A stretch of DNA of 64,000 bases from Methylomicrobium agile (lineage in GTDB: Bacteria > Pseudomonadota > Gammaproteobacteria > Methylococcales > Methylomonadaceae). The notes beneath the pieces were generated by a model. The model ran no database searches. It saw only the letters and a program-made list of their open reading frames with translations, and was not told where the DNA came from. The stretch spans positions 3,055,001 through 3,119,000 of the forward strand of contig NZ_JPOJ01000001.1 in the NCBI RefSeq assembly GCF_000733855.1, written 5' to 3'. The position numbers were made by a program, and so were the translations under genes. Shown one piece after another: positions 7,930 to 17,454 of this stretch. The first letter of the stretch is position 1. Every line of letters starts with the position of its first letter.

Positions 7930-8400
7930 ATGCAAATACATCTGATCTCGATAGGAAACCGCATGCCCGCATGGGTGCAGCAAGGTTATGACGAATACGC
8001 GAAGCGGCTGCCGCGGGAATGCGAATTGATTTTAAAGGAAATTAATCCGGGCAATCGGGGCAAAAATTGTGATGTCGTTCGGATTGTAAAGGACGAAGGT
8101 GACCGGATGCTGGCTGCGATTCCGGCGAATTGCCATCCGGTTGCGCTCGATTTGGCAGGCAAGCCCTGGTCCACTCCCGAGCTTTCCGCGGCGTTGAAAC
8201 GCTGGCTCGAAAGCGGCCAGAACCTCGCTTTGCTGATCGGGGGGCCGGAAGGCTTGGCCGAAGCGGTTAAAAAAACGGCTCGCGAATCCTGGTGTTTGTC
8301 GAATCTGACCTTTCCGCATCCTTTGGTGCGTATCGTCGTGGCCGAGCAGCTTTACCGCGCCTGGAGTATTCTGACCCACCATCCTTATCATCGCGGATGA
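7930..8400 (+). CDS. rlmH: 23S rRNA pseudouridine-1915 N3-methyltransferase
   Basis: SPOUT-class methyltransferase of 156 residues that methylates N3 of pseudouridine 1915 in helix 69 of 23S rRNA, using SAM. The knotted SAM site is visible as LALLIGGPEGL followed by SNLTFPHPLVRIVVAEQLYRAWSI, with the C-terminal HHPYHRG typical of RlmH. ATG at 7930 matches the family N-terminus (MQIHLISIGNRMP); a start at 7885 would add 15 unlike residues. The usual upstream partner rsfS is absent. The stop overlaps the maf start as ATGA. Confidence 0.95.
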   Translation: MQIHLISIGNRMPAWVQQGYDEYAKRLPRECELILKEINPGNRGKNCDVVRIVKDEGDRMLAAIPANCHPVALDLAGKPWSTPELSAALKRWLESGQNLALLIGGPEGLAEAVKKTARESWCLSNLTFPHPLVRIVVAEQLYRAWSILTHHPYHRG

Positions 8401-8978
8401 AAGCCCGGATCATTCTTGCTTCGGCCTCGCCCCGTCGGCGTGAATTGCTGGATCAGATCGGTATGACTTACGAGATCTGGCCGGTGCACATTGACGAGTC
8501 GCCTCGGCATAATGAAGCGCCCCATGACTATGTGCGTAGGATTGCGGCCGAAAAGTCGGCGGTTTGTCATGCGCAAGTGGTGCATATGGGTTTGCCGGTT
8601 CTTGCCGCCGATACCGCGGTCGTACTGGATGGGCAGATTATGGGCAAGCCTAAGAATAAGGAGGATGCCATCATGATGCTGCGCCGATTATCGGGGCGGA
8701 CACATCAGGTTTACAGTGCGGTCTCGCTGCGCGGGAACGAACACGGCGAGGCGCTGAGTGTGACCCATGTCACTTTCCGGGCGCTCAGCGAACGGGAAAT
8801 ATTGGCCTACTGGGCAACCTCAGAGCCGGCCGATAAGGCCGGAAGTTATGCGATCCAGGGACTCGGCAGTGTATTCGTGCAGTCGATCCGGGGCAGTTTT
8901 TCCGGCGTGGTCGGGCTGCCGTTGTTCGAAACGGCCGAACTTCTTTTACAACAAGGTATCCAGGTTTTGCATGAGTGA
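8397..8978 (+). CDS. maf: Maf-family nucleoside triphosphate pyrophosphatase (dTTP/UTP type)
   Basis: 193 residues. Maf proteins hydrolyse non-canonical or excess nucleotides to monophosphates and pyrophosphate. The N-terminal ASASPRRRELL loop binds phosphate, ADTAVVLDGQIMGKPKN carries the catalytic Asp, and DKAGSYAIQG with GVVGLPL fits the YhdE (dTTP/UTP) subgroup rather than the YceF subgroup. The start overlaps the rlmH stop (ATGA) and the end overlaps rng by 8 bp, so the three genes are one transcript. The maf-rng pairing is common in gammaproteobacteria. Confidence 0.93.
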   Translation: MKARIILASASPRRRELLDQIGMTYEIWPVHIDESPRHNEAPHDYVRRIAAEKSAVCHAQVVHMGLPVLAADTAVVLDGQIMGKPKNKEDAIMMLRRLSGRTHQVYSAVSLRGNEHGEALSVTHVTFRALSEREILAYWATSEPADKAGSYAIQGLGSVFVQSIRGSFSGVVGLPLFETAELLLQQGIQVLHE

Positions 8979-10425
8979 AGAAATTCTAATCAACGTGACG
9001 CCGCCGGAGACGCGCGTTGCTGTCATCGAAAACGGCATTTTGCAGGAACTCATCATCGAACGCACCCGCCAGCGCGGATTAGTGGGAAACATCTATAAAG
9101 GCGAAGTCTGCCGGGTGCTGCCCGGCATGCAGGCCGCCTTCGTCGATATCGGCCTGCCCAGGGCCGCGTTTTTGCACCTGTCCGACCTGTCCAGCAAAGA
9201 GCTCGAAAAAAAAGGCTCCGAAAACATCGAGCATTATCTTTACGAAGGCCAGCACATCGTCGTGCAGGTGGTGAAGGACCCGATCGGCAGCAAAGGGGCG
9301 AGGCTCACGACCGAAATCTCGATTCCGTCGCGCTATCAGGTCTATATGCCCTATGCGAACAATTCGGGCGTCTCGCACCGGATCGAATGCGAGGAAGAAC
9401 GGGCACGCCTGAAAGCCTGCCTCGATGCGTTCCGCCAGGAGCACAATTGCGGCGGCTTCATCGCCAGGACCGCGGCCGAATGCGTCGAAGAGCCGGTATT
9501 GATCGCCGATATGACCTTTTTGCTGAAGCTCTGGGGGGCGATTTCTGCAAAGATTGCCGGCGCCAAGGCCAAGCAGTTCATTCACAAGGACCTGCCGCTC
9601 AGCATCCGCACGCTTCGCGATCTCTATAAGGAAGGCATCGATCGGGTACGGGTCGATTCGACCGAGACCTATCACCGGCTGGTCGAGTTTGCCGAAGTAT
9701 TCGTGCCCGAGATCGTGCCGGTGATCGAGCATTACACCGGCGAATGCCCGGTATTCGAAATCTACAATGTCGAAAGCGAGATTCAAAAGGCGCTCGACCG
9801 CAAAGTCAAGCTGAAGTCCGGCGGTCATTTGGTGTTCGACCAGACCGAGGCGATGACGACGGTCGACGTGAACACCGGCGGTTATGTTTCGGGCCGCAAT
9901 CTGGAAGAGACGATCTTCAAGACCAACCTCGAAGCGGCGCAGGCGATTTCCCGCCAGCTCCGGCTGCGCAACCTCGGCGGCATCATCATCATCGACTTCA
10001 TCGACATGCAGAGCGACGAGCACAAGCGCCAGGTGCTGCAGGCGCTCGAACGCCATCTGGAGAAGGATCACGCGAAGACCAAGATCACCGAGGTGTCGGT
10101 GCTCGGACTGGTCGAAATGACCCGCAAGCGGACCCGGGAAAGCCTCGAACACATCCTTTGCGAGCCCTGCAAGGCGTGCGGCGGCCGCGGCGTCTTGAAA
10201 ACGCCGGAGACGGTGTGTCTCGAAATCTTCCGCGAAATCATCCGCGAGGTCAGGCAATACAAGGTCAAACAGCTGCTCGTTCTGGCCTCGAACGAAGTGG
10301 TCGAAATGCTGCTCGACGAAGAGGCCGACATGCTGGCGGAACTCGAAGCGTTTCTCGGCGTGCAGATCAAGTTCCGCGCCGAGGCCGAGTACAATCAGGA
10401 GCAATACGATGTGGTGCTTTTGTAA
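8971..10425 (+). CDS. rng: Ribonuclease G
   Basis: Endoribonuclease of the RNase E/G family, 484 residues, acting in 16S rRNA 5' end maturation and mRNA decay. An S1 domain spans about residues 35-125 and a 5'-phosphate sensor follows. The DNase-I-like catalytic domain has its metal-binding Asp residues in TTVDVNTGGYVSGRNLE and IIIIDFIDM. The Zn-link cysteines are in CEPCKACGGRG. It ends after the small domain at the length usual for RNase G, without the long scaffold arm of RNase E. The start overlaps maf. Confidence 0.95.
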   Translation: MSEEILINVTPPETRVAVIENGILQELIIERTRQRGLVGNIYKGEVCRVLPGMQAAFVDIGLPRAAFLHLSDLSSKELEKKGSENIEHYLYEGQHIVVQVVKDPIGSKGARLTTEISIPSRYQVYMPYANNSGVSHRIECEEERARLKACLDAFRQEHNCGGFIARTAAECVEEPVLIADMTFLLKLWGAISAKIAGAKAKQFIHKDLPLSIRTLRDLYKEGIDRVRVDSTETYHRLVEFAEVFVPEIVPVIEHYTGECPVFEIYNVESEIQKALDRKVKLKSGGHLVFDQTEAMTTVDVNTGGYVSGRNLEETIFKTNLEAAQAISRQLRLRNLGGIIIIDFIDMQSDEHKRQVLQALERHLEKDHAKTKITEVSVLGLVEMTRKRTRESLEHILCEPCKACGGRGVLKTPETVCLEIFREIIREVRQYKVKQLLVLASNEVVEMLLDEEADMLAELEAFLGVQIKFRAEAEYNQEQYDVVLL

Positions 10426-10501
10426 GGCGAAAGGCGCCCGTCATCCTGCGAAAAAAGCTTCGATCCCAGCCTAGAGCATCCTTGGCTTTTCACCCGTTTT
10501 T

Positions 10502-13500
10502 ATGATCCGCCATGTTAGCCGGGCTGCCCGGCATCTGCTTTTCTGGGGATTGATCGCCGCCGCTCTGGGCATGACCGGCGTGCGCCTGGCCTTGTCCGGC
10601 GTCGAAGGCTACAAGGCCCGGCTGGCGTCGCGGGTCGGCGTGATGGTCGGCGCTCCGGTCACGATCGGCCGGCTCGGCGCCCGGATGCGCGGCTTCAGTC
10701 CCGAGGTCGTGCTCAGCGATATCGGCATCGCCTCGATCGCGTCGGCCGAACGCAATGCGATCGAGCTGAGGGAAATCCGTTTGGGCATTCATCTGCTGAA
10801 GGCCGCTCTCAAAAGGGATCTGCTGGCCTCGTCCTGGGTGACGCTGGTCGGCGCGAAACTGACCGTCAAACGCAATGCCGACGGCAAATTGAGCATCGCC
10901 GGCCTGAGGGAAGGCGAGGGCGACCCGTTGTGGCTGCTCGAAACCGGCAAATACGAGGTGCTCGACAGCGACATTGCTTGGCAGGACGAGCAGAAACAGG
11001 GACGGCCGTTGACGTTCGAGTCCGTCGACATGGCGCTGATCAACGAGGGCGATCGCCATAGGTTGAACGTACTGATGCGGTTACCCGAAAAGTTTGGCGA
11101 AACGCTGCGGGTGTCGGTGGACTTCGCCGGCAATCTGTTCGATTTCAAAAACCTGCAAGGCCGCGCCTTTCTCGAAGGCCGCAACCTGAATTTGCCGGAA
11201 TGGGTGACGCTCGATCTGCCGATGGCGATTACGGTGGCGTCCGGGCACGGCGATCTCAGGATCTGGAGCGACTGGCGGCAGACGCAGGCGGTGGCGGTTA
11301 ACGCCCAGGCGGATATTCGCGGTTTGAGGTTGAACAGGCCCGGTACCGAACCCTTCGTCGCCGAACAACTGCAAAGCCGTTTCTATCTGGGGCTCAGCGA
11401 AAGGCAGTGGCAGCTTAACCTCAAGGAATTCGTACTGAAGACCCGCGAGCGCGACGAGATCAAAACCTGGCCCGATGCGGTACTCAGCATCAAAAATGCA
11501 GGCGGACAGGAAAAGGCCGCGCGGCGGATGGCGTTGTATGCCGAGCGCCTGGAACTGCAGGAAGCCGCTCTGTTGGGCCGTTTTCTGCTGCCGAAGGAAA
11601 ATGCGGCGGCCAAGTCGCTGCGCGATTTCAATCCGAAAGGCGAACTGCGCGATTTTGCGCTGTTTGCGGATTTCGACCGACAAATCCTGTCGGTGAACGG
11701 CGGCTTCAACCAGGCGGGCTTCGCGGCGGTCGGTGCACTGCCCGGACTGGAGAATCTGTCCGGACGGATCCGGGGCAACCGGCAGCAGGGCGCGATCGAA
11801 CTGGCCGGCGAAGATGCGGTATTCCATGCGCCGGGCCTGTTTCGCGAACCGCTCCCGCTCGATCGAGTAGCGGGGACTGTCCAATGGCGGCATACGGACG
11901 AAGGGCTGTCCATTGCCAGTCCGTTGCTGACGCTGGAGTCTCGTGGCATCAAGACGGACAGCCGCTTGCAGTTTTCCGTTCCGGACGAAGGCGGCGAGCC
12001 GTTTATCGATCTGCAGAGCCGGTTTTCTTGTTCCGACGTCAAAGTGATCAGCCGCTATTTGCCGGCCAAAAGCATCGCGTCCGGCGTGGTGGATTGGCTC
12101 GATCATGCGTTTGTGAAAGGCTCCATCCCGAAAGGCGGATTTCTGCTGTACGGCAATCCGGGGGATTTTCCGTTTACAGGCTCCGAAGGCGTCTTCGAAG
12201 TTCTCTTCGACGCGGAAAATGTGGAGCTTGCCTATCAATCGGGCTGGCCGAATCTGACCGGTGCGGCGGCCGAAGTCTTGTTTTACCGGCAGAGTCTGAA
12301 TGTGGCTGTGCGGCAGGGGGCGTTTTACGGCGTAGCGGTGAAGCAGGGCGATGTCGTCATCCGGAGTCTGGAGGCCGCCGGTAAGCTGGCGATCAAAGGC
12401 GAGCTGGAGGGTGATATCGGCCAGGCGCTCGAATTCGTGCGGAACTCTCCCCTGGCCGAACGCACGAATGCGTTTTTGCGTATTGCGGCGCCGCAAGGGA
12501 AAGCCAAGTTCAACCTGAATTTGGAAATTCCTTTGGAAAACGGCGGCGGTTATCGGACCGATGTGGAAGCGCAGTTCAAGGATGCCGTGTTGGGGCTGAA
12601 GTCCCCCGCTTTGACATTGAAAAACCTGACCGGAAATCTCAAGTTCGACGGGAAAGGCGTCTATGGCGATAGTCTTACCGCCAGCTTTCTGGATCGTCCG
12701 GTCAAAATCAACCTCGACACGGACGGCTTTAAAACCGAAGTGCGTGCCGACGGGCGAGCCGGCATTGAAGCGCTCCGTATCAAACTCGATATGCCCTGGC
12801 TCGATTTCGCGCGGGGAGAGGCCGCTTACCGGCTTGCCTTGCGCCTGCCGCATACGGAGGGCAAGCCGACCTTGACAGCCCAATCCGATTTGAATGGGGT
12901 GCGGCTGGATTTGCCCGATATGCTGGCAAAACCGGCAAATCAACAGAAACCTTTGTCGATTGCTTTCGAGTTTGACGATCGGAATACGGCACTGGTCCAA
13001 CTGCATTACGGCAACGATTTCAGCGCCGCGCTCAAAATCGGTTTGAACAAGCCGCATGTCGAGTCGGGCCATATCCTGTTGGGCGATGGCCGGGCCGAGC
13101 CGCGCAGCGAGCCCGGCCTGCTGCTTGAAATCCATCGCGACCGGCTGCAATTGCGGGACTGGATCCGGTTGACCGGCACCCCGTCCTCAGGCCAGAAAAG
13201 TAAATTCGATGTCGCGCAGATCAAGGTGCACGGCGGCCAGGGGCTTTGGGGGGAAACCGGCCTCGGGCGGTTCGACCTCGACTTGCGGCGATCGGATGCG
13301 TACTGGGAGGGCGGCATCGACACTGCCATTCTGAAAGGTCGGGTCAAGCTGCCGGCCGATTTGCAGGGGCCGGAGCGGATCGAGTTGAATCTGGATCGTC
13401 TGGATGTTTTCGCGCTGACCCGATTCAGGCTGGAAGATGAAGGCCGAGGGGAGGCGCGCGACTATTTTCCGCGGCTCTCGGTCCGCAGCGCCAAAACCTT

Positions 13501-14320
13501 TTGGAATGAAGCCGATCTGGGCCGGTTTGTGCTGGATACCGAACGGGTCGAAGACGGCCTGTCGTTCGACCGCTTCGAATTGCAGGGCAAAGACCAGAGA
13601 CTGGCGTTGACCGGAAGCTGGAAAAGTGCCGGCGGCCGCTCTCAAACCCGTGCCAGGGGGCGTCTGGAGTTGGTCAAGGGAGGCTCCCTGTTCGCCCGTC
13701 TCGGCATCAACAAGGACTTGACCGAAACCAGCGGCGTGATCGATTTCGATCTGAATTGGCAGGCGCCGCCTTACCGTTTTGCGCTGGCCGATCTGGAGGG
13801 CGCTGCGGACGTCGATTTCAAGAGCGGGCGCATCCTGAGCATCGAACCCGGCTTCGGACGGGTGCTCGGAATTCTGGCGATGGCGCAGTGGTTCAAACGT
13901 CTCCAATTGGACTTTAGCGACGTGTATCAGGAAGGGCTGACTTTCAACAGCATTAAAGGCCGCTTTAATCTGGCCCACGGTAAGGCCGTCACCGACGATC
14001 TGGTAGTCGATGCCGTGCCGGCCAAAATTTCGATTGTCGGAGAAACCGATTTCGTGAACCGGACACTCGATCACGTGGTGACGGTGACGCCAAAAAGTGC
14101 CGATGCGGTGCCCATTGCTGGTACAATTATGGGCAAGTTTGCGGCCTTGATCGACAAAACGATCACCGGCACCGAGCATGAAGGCTTTTTTTTCGGCTCG
14201 CAATATCGGGTCAAAGGCAGCTGGGAAAACGCGGAGATTCTGACTTTGCATGAAAAGGAAGGTTTGCTGCAGAAAACCTGGAGCGGAATTACCGACTTTC
14301 CGTCGCTGCTGCAAAAATGA
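10502..14320 (+). CDS. yhdP: YhdP/AsmA-like envelope lipid-transfer protein
   Basis: Large inner-membrane-anchored protein of 1272 residues. Residues about 9-31 form the single membrane helix. The rest is a repetitive beta-rich periplasmic region with AsmA-like/DUF3971 domains. Close to the C-terminus, VDFKSGRILSIEPGFGRVLGIL and PIAGTIMGKFAALIDKTITG match the YhdP C-terminal domain. In E. coli, YhdP with TamB and YdbH supports phospholipid movement between membranes. The rng-yhdP-nitrilase-tldD order is a familiar gammaproteobacterial arrangement. It lies 76 bp after rng. Confidence 0.9.
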   Translation: MIRHVSRAARHLLFWGLIAAALGMTGVRLALSGVEGYKARLASRVGVMVGAPVTIGRLGARMRGFSPEVVLSDIGIASIASAERNAIELREIRLGIHLLKAALKRDLLASSWVTLVGAKLTVKRNADGKLSIAGLREGEGDPLWLLETGKYEVLDSDIAWQDEQKQGRPLTFESVDMALINEGDRHRLNVLMRLPEKFGETLRVSVDFAGNLFDFKNLQGRAFLEGRNLNLPEWVTLDLPMAITVASGHGDLRIWSDWRQTQAVAVNAQADIRGLRLNRPGTEPFVAEQLQSRFYLGLSERQWQLNLKEFVLKTRERDEIKTWPDAVLSIKNAGGQEKAARRMALYAERLELQEAALLGRFLLPKENAAAKSLRDFNPKGELRDFALFADFDRQILSVNGGFNQAGFAAVGALPGLENLSGRIRGNRQQGAIELAGEDAVFHAPGLFREPLPLDRVAGTVQWRHTDEGLSIASPLLTLESRGIKTDSRLQFSVPDEGGEPFIDLQSRFSCSDVKVISRYLPAKSIASGVVDWLDHAFVKGSIPKGGFLLYGNPGDFPFTGSEGVFEVLFDAENVELAYQSGWPNLTGAAAEVLFYRQSLNVAVRQGAFYGVAVKQGDVVIRSLEAAGKLAIKGELEGDIGQALEFVRNSPLAERTNAFLRIAAPQGKAKFNLNLEIPLENGGGYRTDVEAQFKDAVLGLKSPALTLKNLTGNLKFDGKGVYGDSLTASFLDRPVKINLDTDGFKTEVRADGRAGIEALRIKLDMPWLDFARGEAAYRLALRLPHTEGKPTLTAQSDLNGVRLDLPDMLAKPANQQKPLSIAFEFDDRNTALVQLHYGNDFSAALKIGLNKPHVESGHILLGDGRAEPRSEPGLLLEIHRDRLQLRDWIRLTGTPSSGQKSKFDVAQIKVHGGQGLWGETGLGRFDLDLRRSDAYWEGGIDTAILKGRVKLPADLQGPERIELNLDRLDVFALTRFRLEDEGRGEARDYFPRLSVRSAKTFWNEADLGRFVLDTERVEDGLSFDRFELQGKDQRLALTGSWKSAGGRSQTRARGRLELVKGGSLFARLGINKDLTETSGVIDFDLNWQAPPYRFALADLEGAADVDFKSGRILSIEPGFGRVLGILAMAQWFKRLQLDFSDVYQEGLTFNSIKGRFNLAHGKAVTDDLVVDAVPAKISIVGETDFVNRTLDHVVTVTPKSADAVPIAGTIMGKFAALIDKTITGTEHEGFFFGSQYRVKGSWENAEILTLHEKEGLLQKTWSGITDFPSLLQK

Positions 14321-14343
14321 AGACAATAACGAGAGAGGAATGA

Positions 14344-15156
14344 ATGAGTAAGTGTGCGGCCATCCAGATGGCTTCCAGTCCCAATGTCGGCTCCAATCTG
14401 CTGGAAGCCGAAAAACTGATCGCGGAAGCGGCAAAGGCCGGTGCAAAACTGGTCGCGCTGCCGGAAAATTTTGCGCTGATGGGCGAGCATGAACTGGACA
14501 AGATACGGATCAAGGAAACCGACGGCCAGGGGCCGATTCAAAATTTCTTATCCGAAACGGCCGCGAAATACGGGGTCTGGATCGTCGGCGGCACGATGCC
14601 GATCGCGGGAGATGCCGAAAATAAAGTCAGAGCCGCCTGCCTGATCTATAACGACCACGGCGAACGGGTTGCACGCTACGACAAGATGCACCTGTTCGAC
14701 GTCAGCGTGCCGGGCACGAATGAAGTCTACCGGGAATCCGATTCGATCGAGGCCGGCGCACGCCCTCTGGTTTTCGATACCCCGTTCGGTCGGATAGGCA
14801 TTGCCGTATGCTACGATTTGCGCTTTCCGGAGTTTTTTAGAGAAATGGCCCGGATGGGGGTGGAAATCCTGATTATTCCCTCCGCGTTTACCGCCGAGAC
14901 CGGTGCCGCGCACTGGGAACTGCTGCTGCGCGCCCGGGCGGTCGAAAATCTGTGCTACATCATTGCGCCGAATCAGGGCGGATTTCATATTAACGGACGC
15001 AAGACCTTCGGGCACAGCATGATCGTCGATCCGTGGGGCGTGGTGTTGGATTGCTGCAAGACCGGCGGCGGCTTCGTGATGGCCGACATCGATCTGGAGC
15101 GTCTCGAAAAAGTTCGTACGGCGTTTCCGGTGCTGCAGCACCGCCGATTCATTTAA
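14344..15156 (+). CDS. Carbon-nitrogen hydrolase, Nit1/deaminated-glutathione amidase-like
   Basis: Nitrilase-superfamily amidase of 270 residues. The catalytic triad is visible: Glu41 (LPENF), Lys114 (RYDKMHLFD) and Cys156 (VCYDLRFPE). It belongs to the Nit1/YbeM branch, whose characterised members hydrolyse deaminated glutathione, a repair function. This role is inferred from family and from its place between yhdP and tldD, where this gene is commonly found. ATG at 14344 follows GAGAGGAATG. Confidence 0.9.
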   Translation: MSKCAAIQMASSPNVGSNLLEAEKLIAEAAKAGAKLVALPENFALMGEHELDKIRIKETDGQGPIQNFLSETAAKYGVWIVGGTMPIAGDAENKVRAACLIYNDHGERVARYDKMHLFDVSVPGTNEVYRESDSIEAGARPLVFDTPFGRIGIAVCYDLRFPEFFREMARMGVEILIIPSAFTAETGAAHWELLLRARAVENLCYIIAPNQGGFHINGRKTFGHSMIVDPWGVVLDCCKTGGGFVMADIDLERLEKVRTAFPVLQHRRFI

Positions 15157-15166
15157 GGAAGAAGCT

Positions 15167-15856
15167 ATGCGGCTGCATTTCGGTTTACTGTTTGCCGGCT
15201 TGTTGCTGGCAGCCTGTGCATCCGAAGATCCGCGTTACCGCGACACCTCGACGCTTGAAAAGCCCCCTACACTGGTGATCGAAAAGCAGGAGCCGGCTGG
15301 CGAGGCGCCGGAAAACGCGGGCGCGGATAAGCGGCCGGAAGACGCCGCTTCGGCCGCCGATGAAGACCGCAATGAGGCCAAAGCGAAAATCAAGAAAGGC
15401 CTGGGCGATCAGGCCGTCTCGATCAGCGAGGTGCCGCCCTGGGTGCTGACGCTCAGGCAGCCCTTCGATACGGCCTGGAACTCGCTGAAGCGCGCAATGA
15501 TCCAAAGCGGGATCGAAGTCACCGATCTTGAACATGACAAGGGTAAATTTTACGTCAGTTACGATGCGGACAGTTATGTGTCCAAGCACGGTTCCATGAT
15601 CGAAAAAACCCTCGGCCTGTTCAGTGACGATTATGAGAAGCGGCCCTACGTGCTGACCGTTTCGCCGGAAGAGTCCGTCACGAAAGTGACCGTTGCGCCA
15701 GGGAAGGACGCAGAGTACCGGAAAAGAACCGACCGTGATGATGAAGAGATCGCCGACCAGGCAGATACGGCGGAGGACAAGCCGGCCGGCGGCGGTGCCG
15801 AAAAACTGTTGAGATCGCTCTATTTCACGTTGAAAGACGATCTTCGCGAAGATTGA
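15167..15856 (+). CDS. bamC: BamC-like outer-membrane assembly lipoprotein
   Basis: Lipoprotein of 229 residues with lipobox LLAAC (Cys17). The N-terminal ASEDPRYRDTSTLEKPPTL resembles the unstructured BamC segment that binds BamD. The domain with LRQPFDTAWNSLKRAMIQSG and DKGKFYVSYD is the helix-grip BamC domain. It seems to have one such domain rather than the two of E. coli BamC (344 residues), and a low-complexity acidic linker (residues 45-75). BamC is a non-essential part of the BAM complex that inserts beta-barrels. It is not in the usual dapA-bamC pair here, so the symbol is a domain-based assignment. Confidence 0.72.
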   Translation: MRLHFGLLFAGLLLAACASEDPRYRDTSTLEKPPTLVIEKQEPAGEAPENAGADKRPEDAASAADEDRNEAKAKIKKGLGDQAVSISEVPPWVLTLRQPFDTAWNSLKRAMIQSGIEVTDLEHDKGKFYVSYDADSYVSKHGSMIEKTLGLFSDDYEKRPYVLTVSPEESVTKVTVAPGKDAEYRKRTDRDDEEIADQADTAEDKPAGGGAEKLLRSLYFTLKDDLRED

Positions 15857-15903
15857 TGACTTTATACTGACTTGCGTCCTTTTATTCTAACCGAACCGTA
15901 TTA

Positions 15904-17343
15904 ATGGAATTGATCACCCTGGCCAAACAAGCCATCCTGAAGCCTTCAGGCATTACCGAAAGCGAAATCGATACGATCATGAGCCGCCTGATGTCTTCCA
16001 GGGCGGATGCGGCCGATATTTATTTCCAGTCCACCCGTGCCGAATCCTGGGTCATGGAAGGAGGCATCATCAAAGAAGGCAGCCATAACATCGCGCAGGG
16101 CGCCGGCGTGAGGGCCGTGTCCGGCGACAAGACCGGTTTTGCCTACAGCGACCGGATCGAACTGCCGGTCCTGATGGAGGCGGCCAATAACGTGAAGGCG
16201 ATCGTGCGCCAGGCCCAACAGGCCCGCGTGGGATTGTCTTTGCCGCCGAGCTGGCCGTCTTACTACGCACCGATCGACCCGATCCGATCGCTCGAAGACC
16301 GGCAGAAAATCGATTTATTGCGCCGGGTCGAAAGCGAAACGCGCAAGCTGGATCCCCGCATCGAAGAGGTGATCGTCAGCCTGATCGGCGTCCATGACCA
16401 TATCCTGGTTGCGGGGCAGGACGGTGCATTGGCTGCCGATGTGCGGCCGCTGGTGCGGATGAACGTGACCGTGATCGTCGTGCAGGACGGCCGGCGCGAG
16501 CAGGGCAGCATGGGCGGCGGCGCGCGCAGCGACTACCGTTATTTCATCGAACAGGACCGGGCGCTGAATTACGGCCGCGAAGCGGTGCGCCAGGCATTGG
16601 TCAACCTCGAAGCGGTCGAGGCGCCGGCCGGCAATATGACCGTCGTCCTGGGGCCGGGATGGCCGGGCATTCTGTTGCATGAAGCGATCGGACACGGGCT
16701 GGAAGGGGACTTCAACCGCAAGGGTACTTCCGCGTTCAGCGGCCGGGTGGGACAGCGGGTCGCTTCCGATCTCTGTACGGTCGTCGATGACGGCGCCCTG
16801 CCGGGCCGCCGCGGTTCGCTGAATATCGACGACGAAGGCACTCCGACCGAGCGGACGGTCCTGATCGAAAAAGGCATCCTGAAAGGCTACATGCAGGACA
16901 AGACGAATGCGCGGCTGATGGGCGTCAAGCCGACCGGCAACGGCCGTCGGGAATCCTATGCGCACGCGCCGATGCCACGGATGACCAATACCTACATGCT
17001 GCCCGGTCCGCACCATCCGGAAGAAATCATTCGCAGCGTCGGGAAAGGCATTTACGCGAAAAACTTCGGCGGCGGTCAGGTCGACATTACCTCCGGCAAG
17101 TTCGTGTTTTCGGCCAGCGAGGCGTACCTGATCGAAAACGGCAGGATTACCCGGCCGCTCAAAGGCGCCACCCTGATCGGCAACGGGCCGGACGTCTTGA
17201 CTCGCGTATCGATGGTCGGCAACGATCTGGAGCTGGATTCCGGCGTCGGCACCTGCGGCAAGGAAGGCCAGAGCGTGCCGGTCGGCGTCGGTCAGCCGAC
17301 TCTGAAAATCGACGGCTTGACCGTGGGCGGGACGAGTGTTTAA
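15904..17343 (+). CDS. tldD: Metalloprotease TldD
   Basis: Active subunit of the TldD/TldE heterodimeric zinc protease, 479 residues, which degrades unfolded peptides and matures some peptide antibiotics and toxins. The HExxxH zinc motif is H259-E-A-I-G-H264 in [13 protein letters not shown]. The N-terminal domain has the family motif [18 protein letters not shown] and the C-terminal part ends [23 protein letters not shown]. Partner pmbA is 111 bp downstream on the same strand. Confidence 0.96.
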   Translation: MELITLAKQAILKPSGITESEIDTIMSRLMSSRADAADIYFQSTRAESWVMEGGIIKEGSHNIAQGAGVRAVSGDKTGFAYSDRIELPVLMEAANNVKAIVRQAQQARVGLSLPPSWPSYYAPIDPIRSLEDRQKIDLLRRVESETRKLDPRIEEVIVSLIGVHDHILVAGQDGALAADVRPLVRMNVTVIVVQDGRREQGSMGGGARSDYRYFIEQDRALNYGREAVRQALVNLEAVEAPAGNMTVVLGPGWPGILLHEAIGHGLEGDFNRKGTSAFSGRVGQRVASDLCTVVDDGALPGRRGSLNIDDEGTPTERTVLIEKGILKGYMQDKTNARLMGVKPTGNGRRESYAHAPMPRMTNTYMLPGPHHPEEIIRSVGKGIYAKNFGGGQVDITSGKFVFSASEAYLIENGRITRPLKGATLIGNGPDVLTRVSMVGNDLELDSGVGTCGKEGQSVPVGVGQPTLKIDGLTVGGTSV

Positions 17344-17364
17344 TCGATTTTTGAAAAAATCATC

Positions 17365-17397
17365 AGACCTGCCGGGTTTTCAAAATCTGGCAGGTCT
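17365..17397. repeat. 33-bp palindromic repeat, copy 2 (possible tldD terminator)
   Basis: Same element as 7503-7535 with two substitutions. The hairpin is followed by TTTA and lies 22 bp after the tldD stop, so it could end the tldD transcript or be a processing site before pmbA. Confidence 0.8.
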
Positions 17398-17454
17398 TTA
17401 AATCATCAGGTCGGGTTCGCCAAGCAATCCGACACGGAACCCCAAGAGTCTATT

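Noticed and set aside
11081-13150. Minus-strand open frame of 689 codons inside yhdP
   Set aside because: It is antisense to a clear YhdP protein; the composition follows the codon bias of the plus-strand gene and no domain is recognisable.
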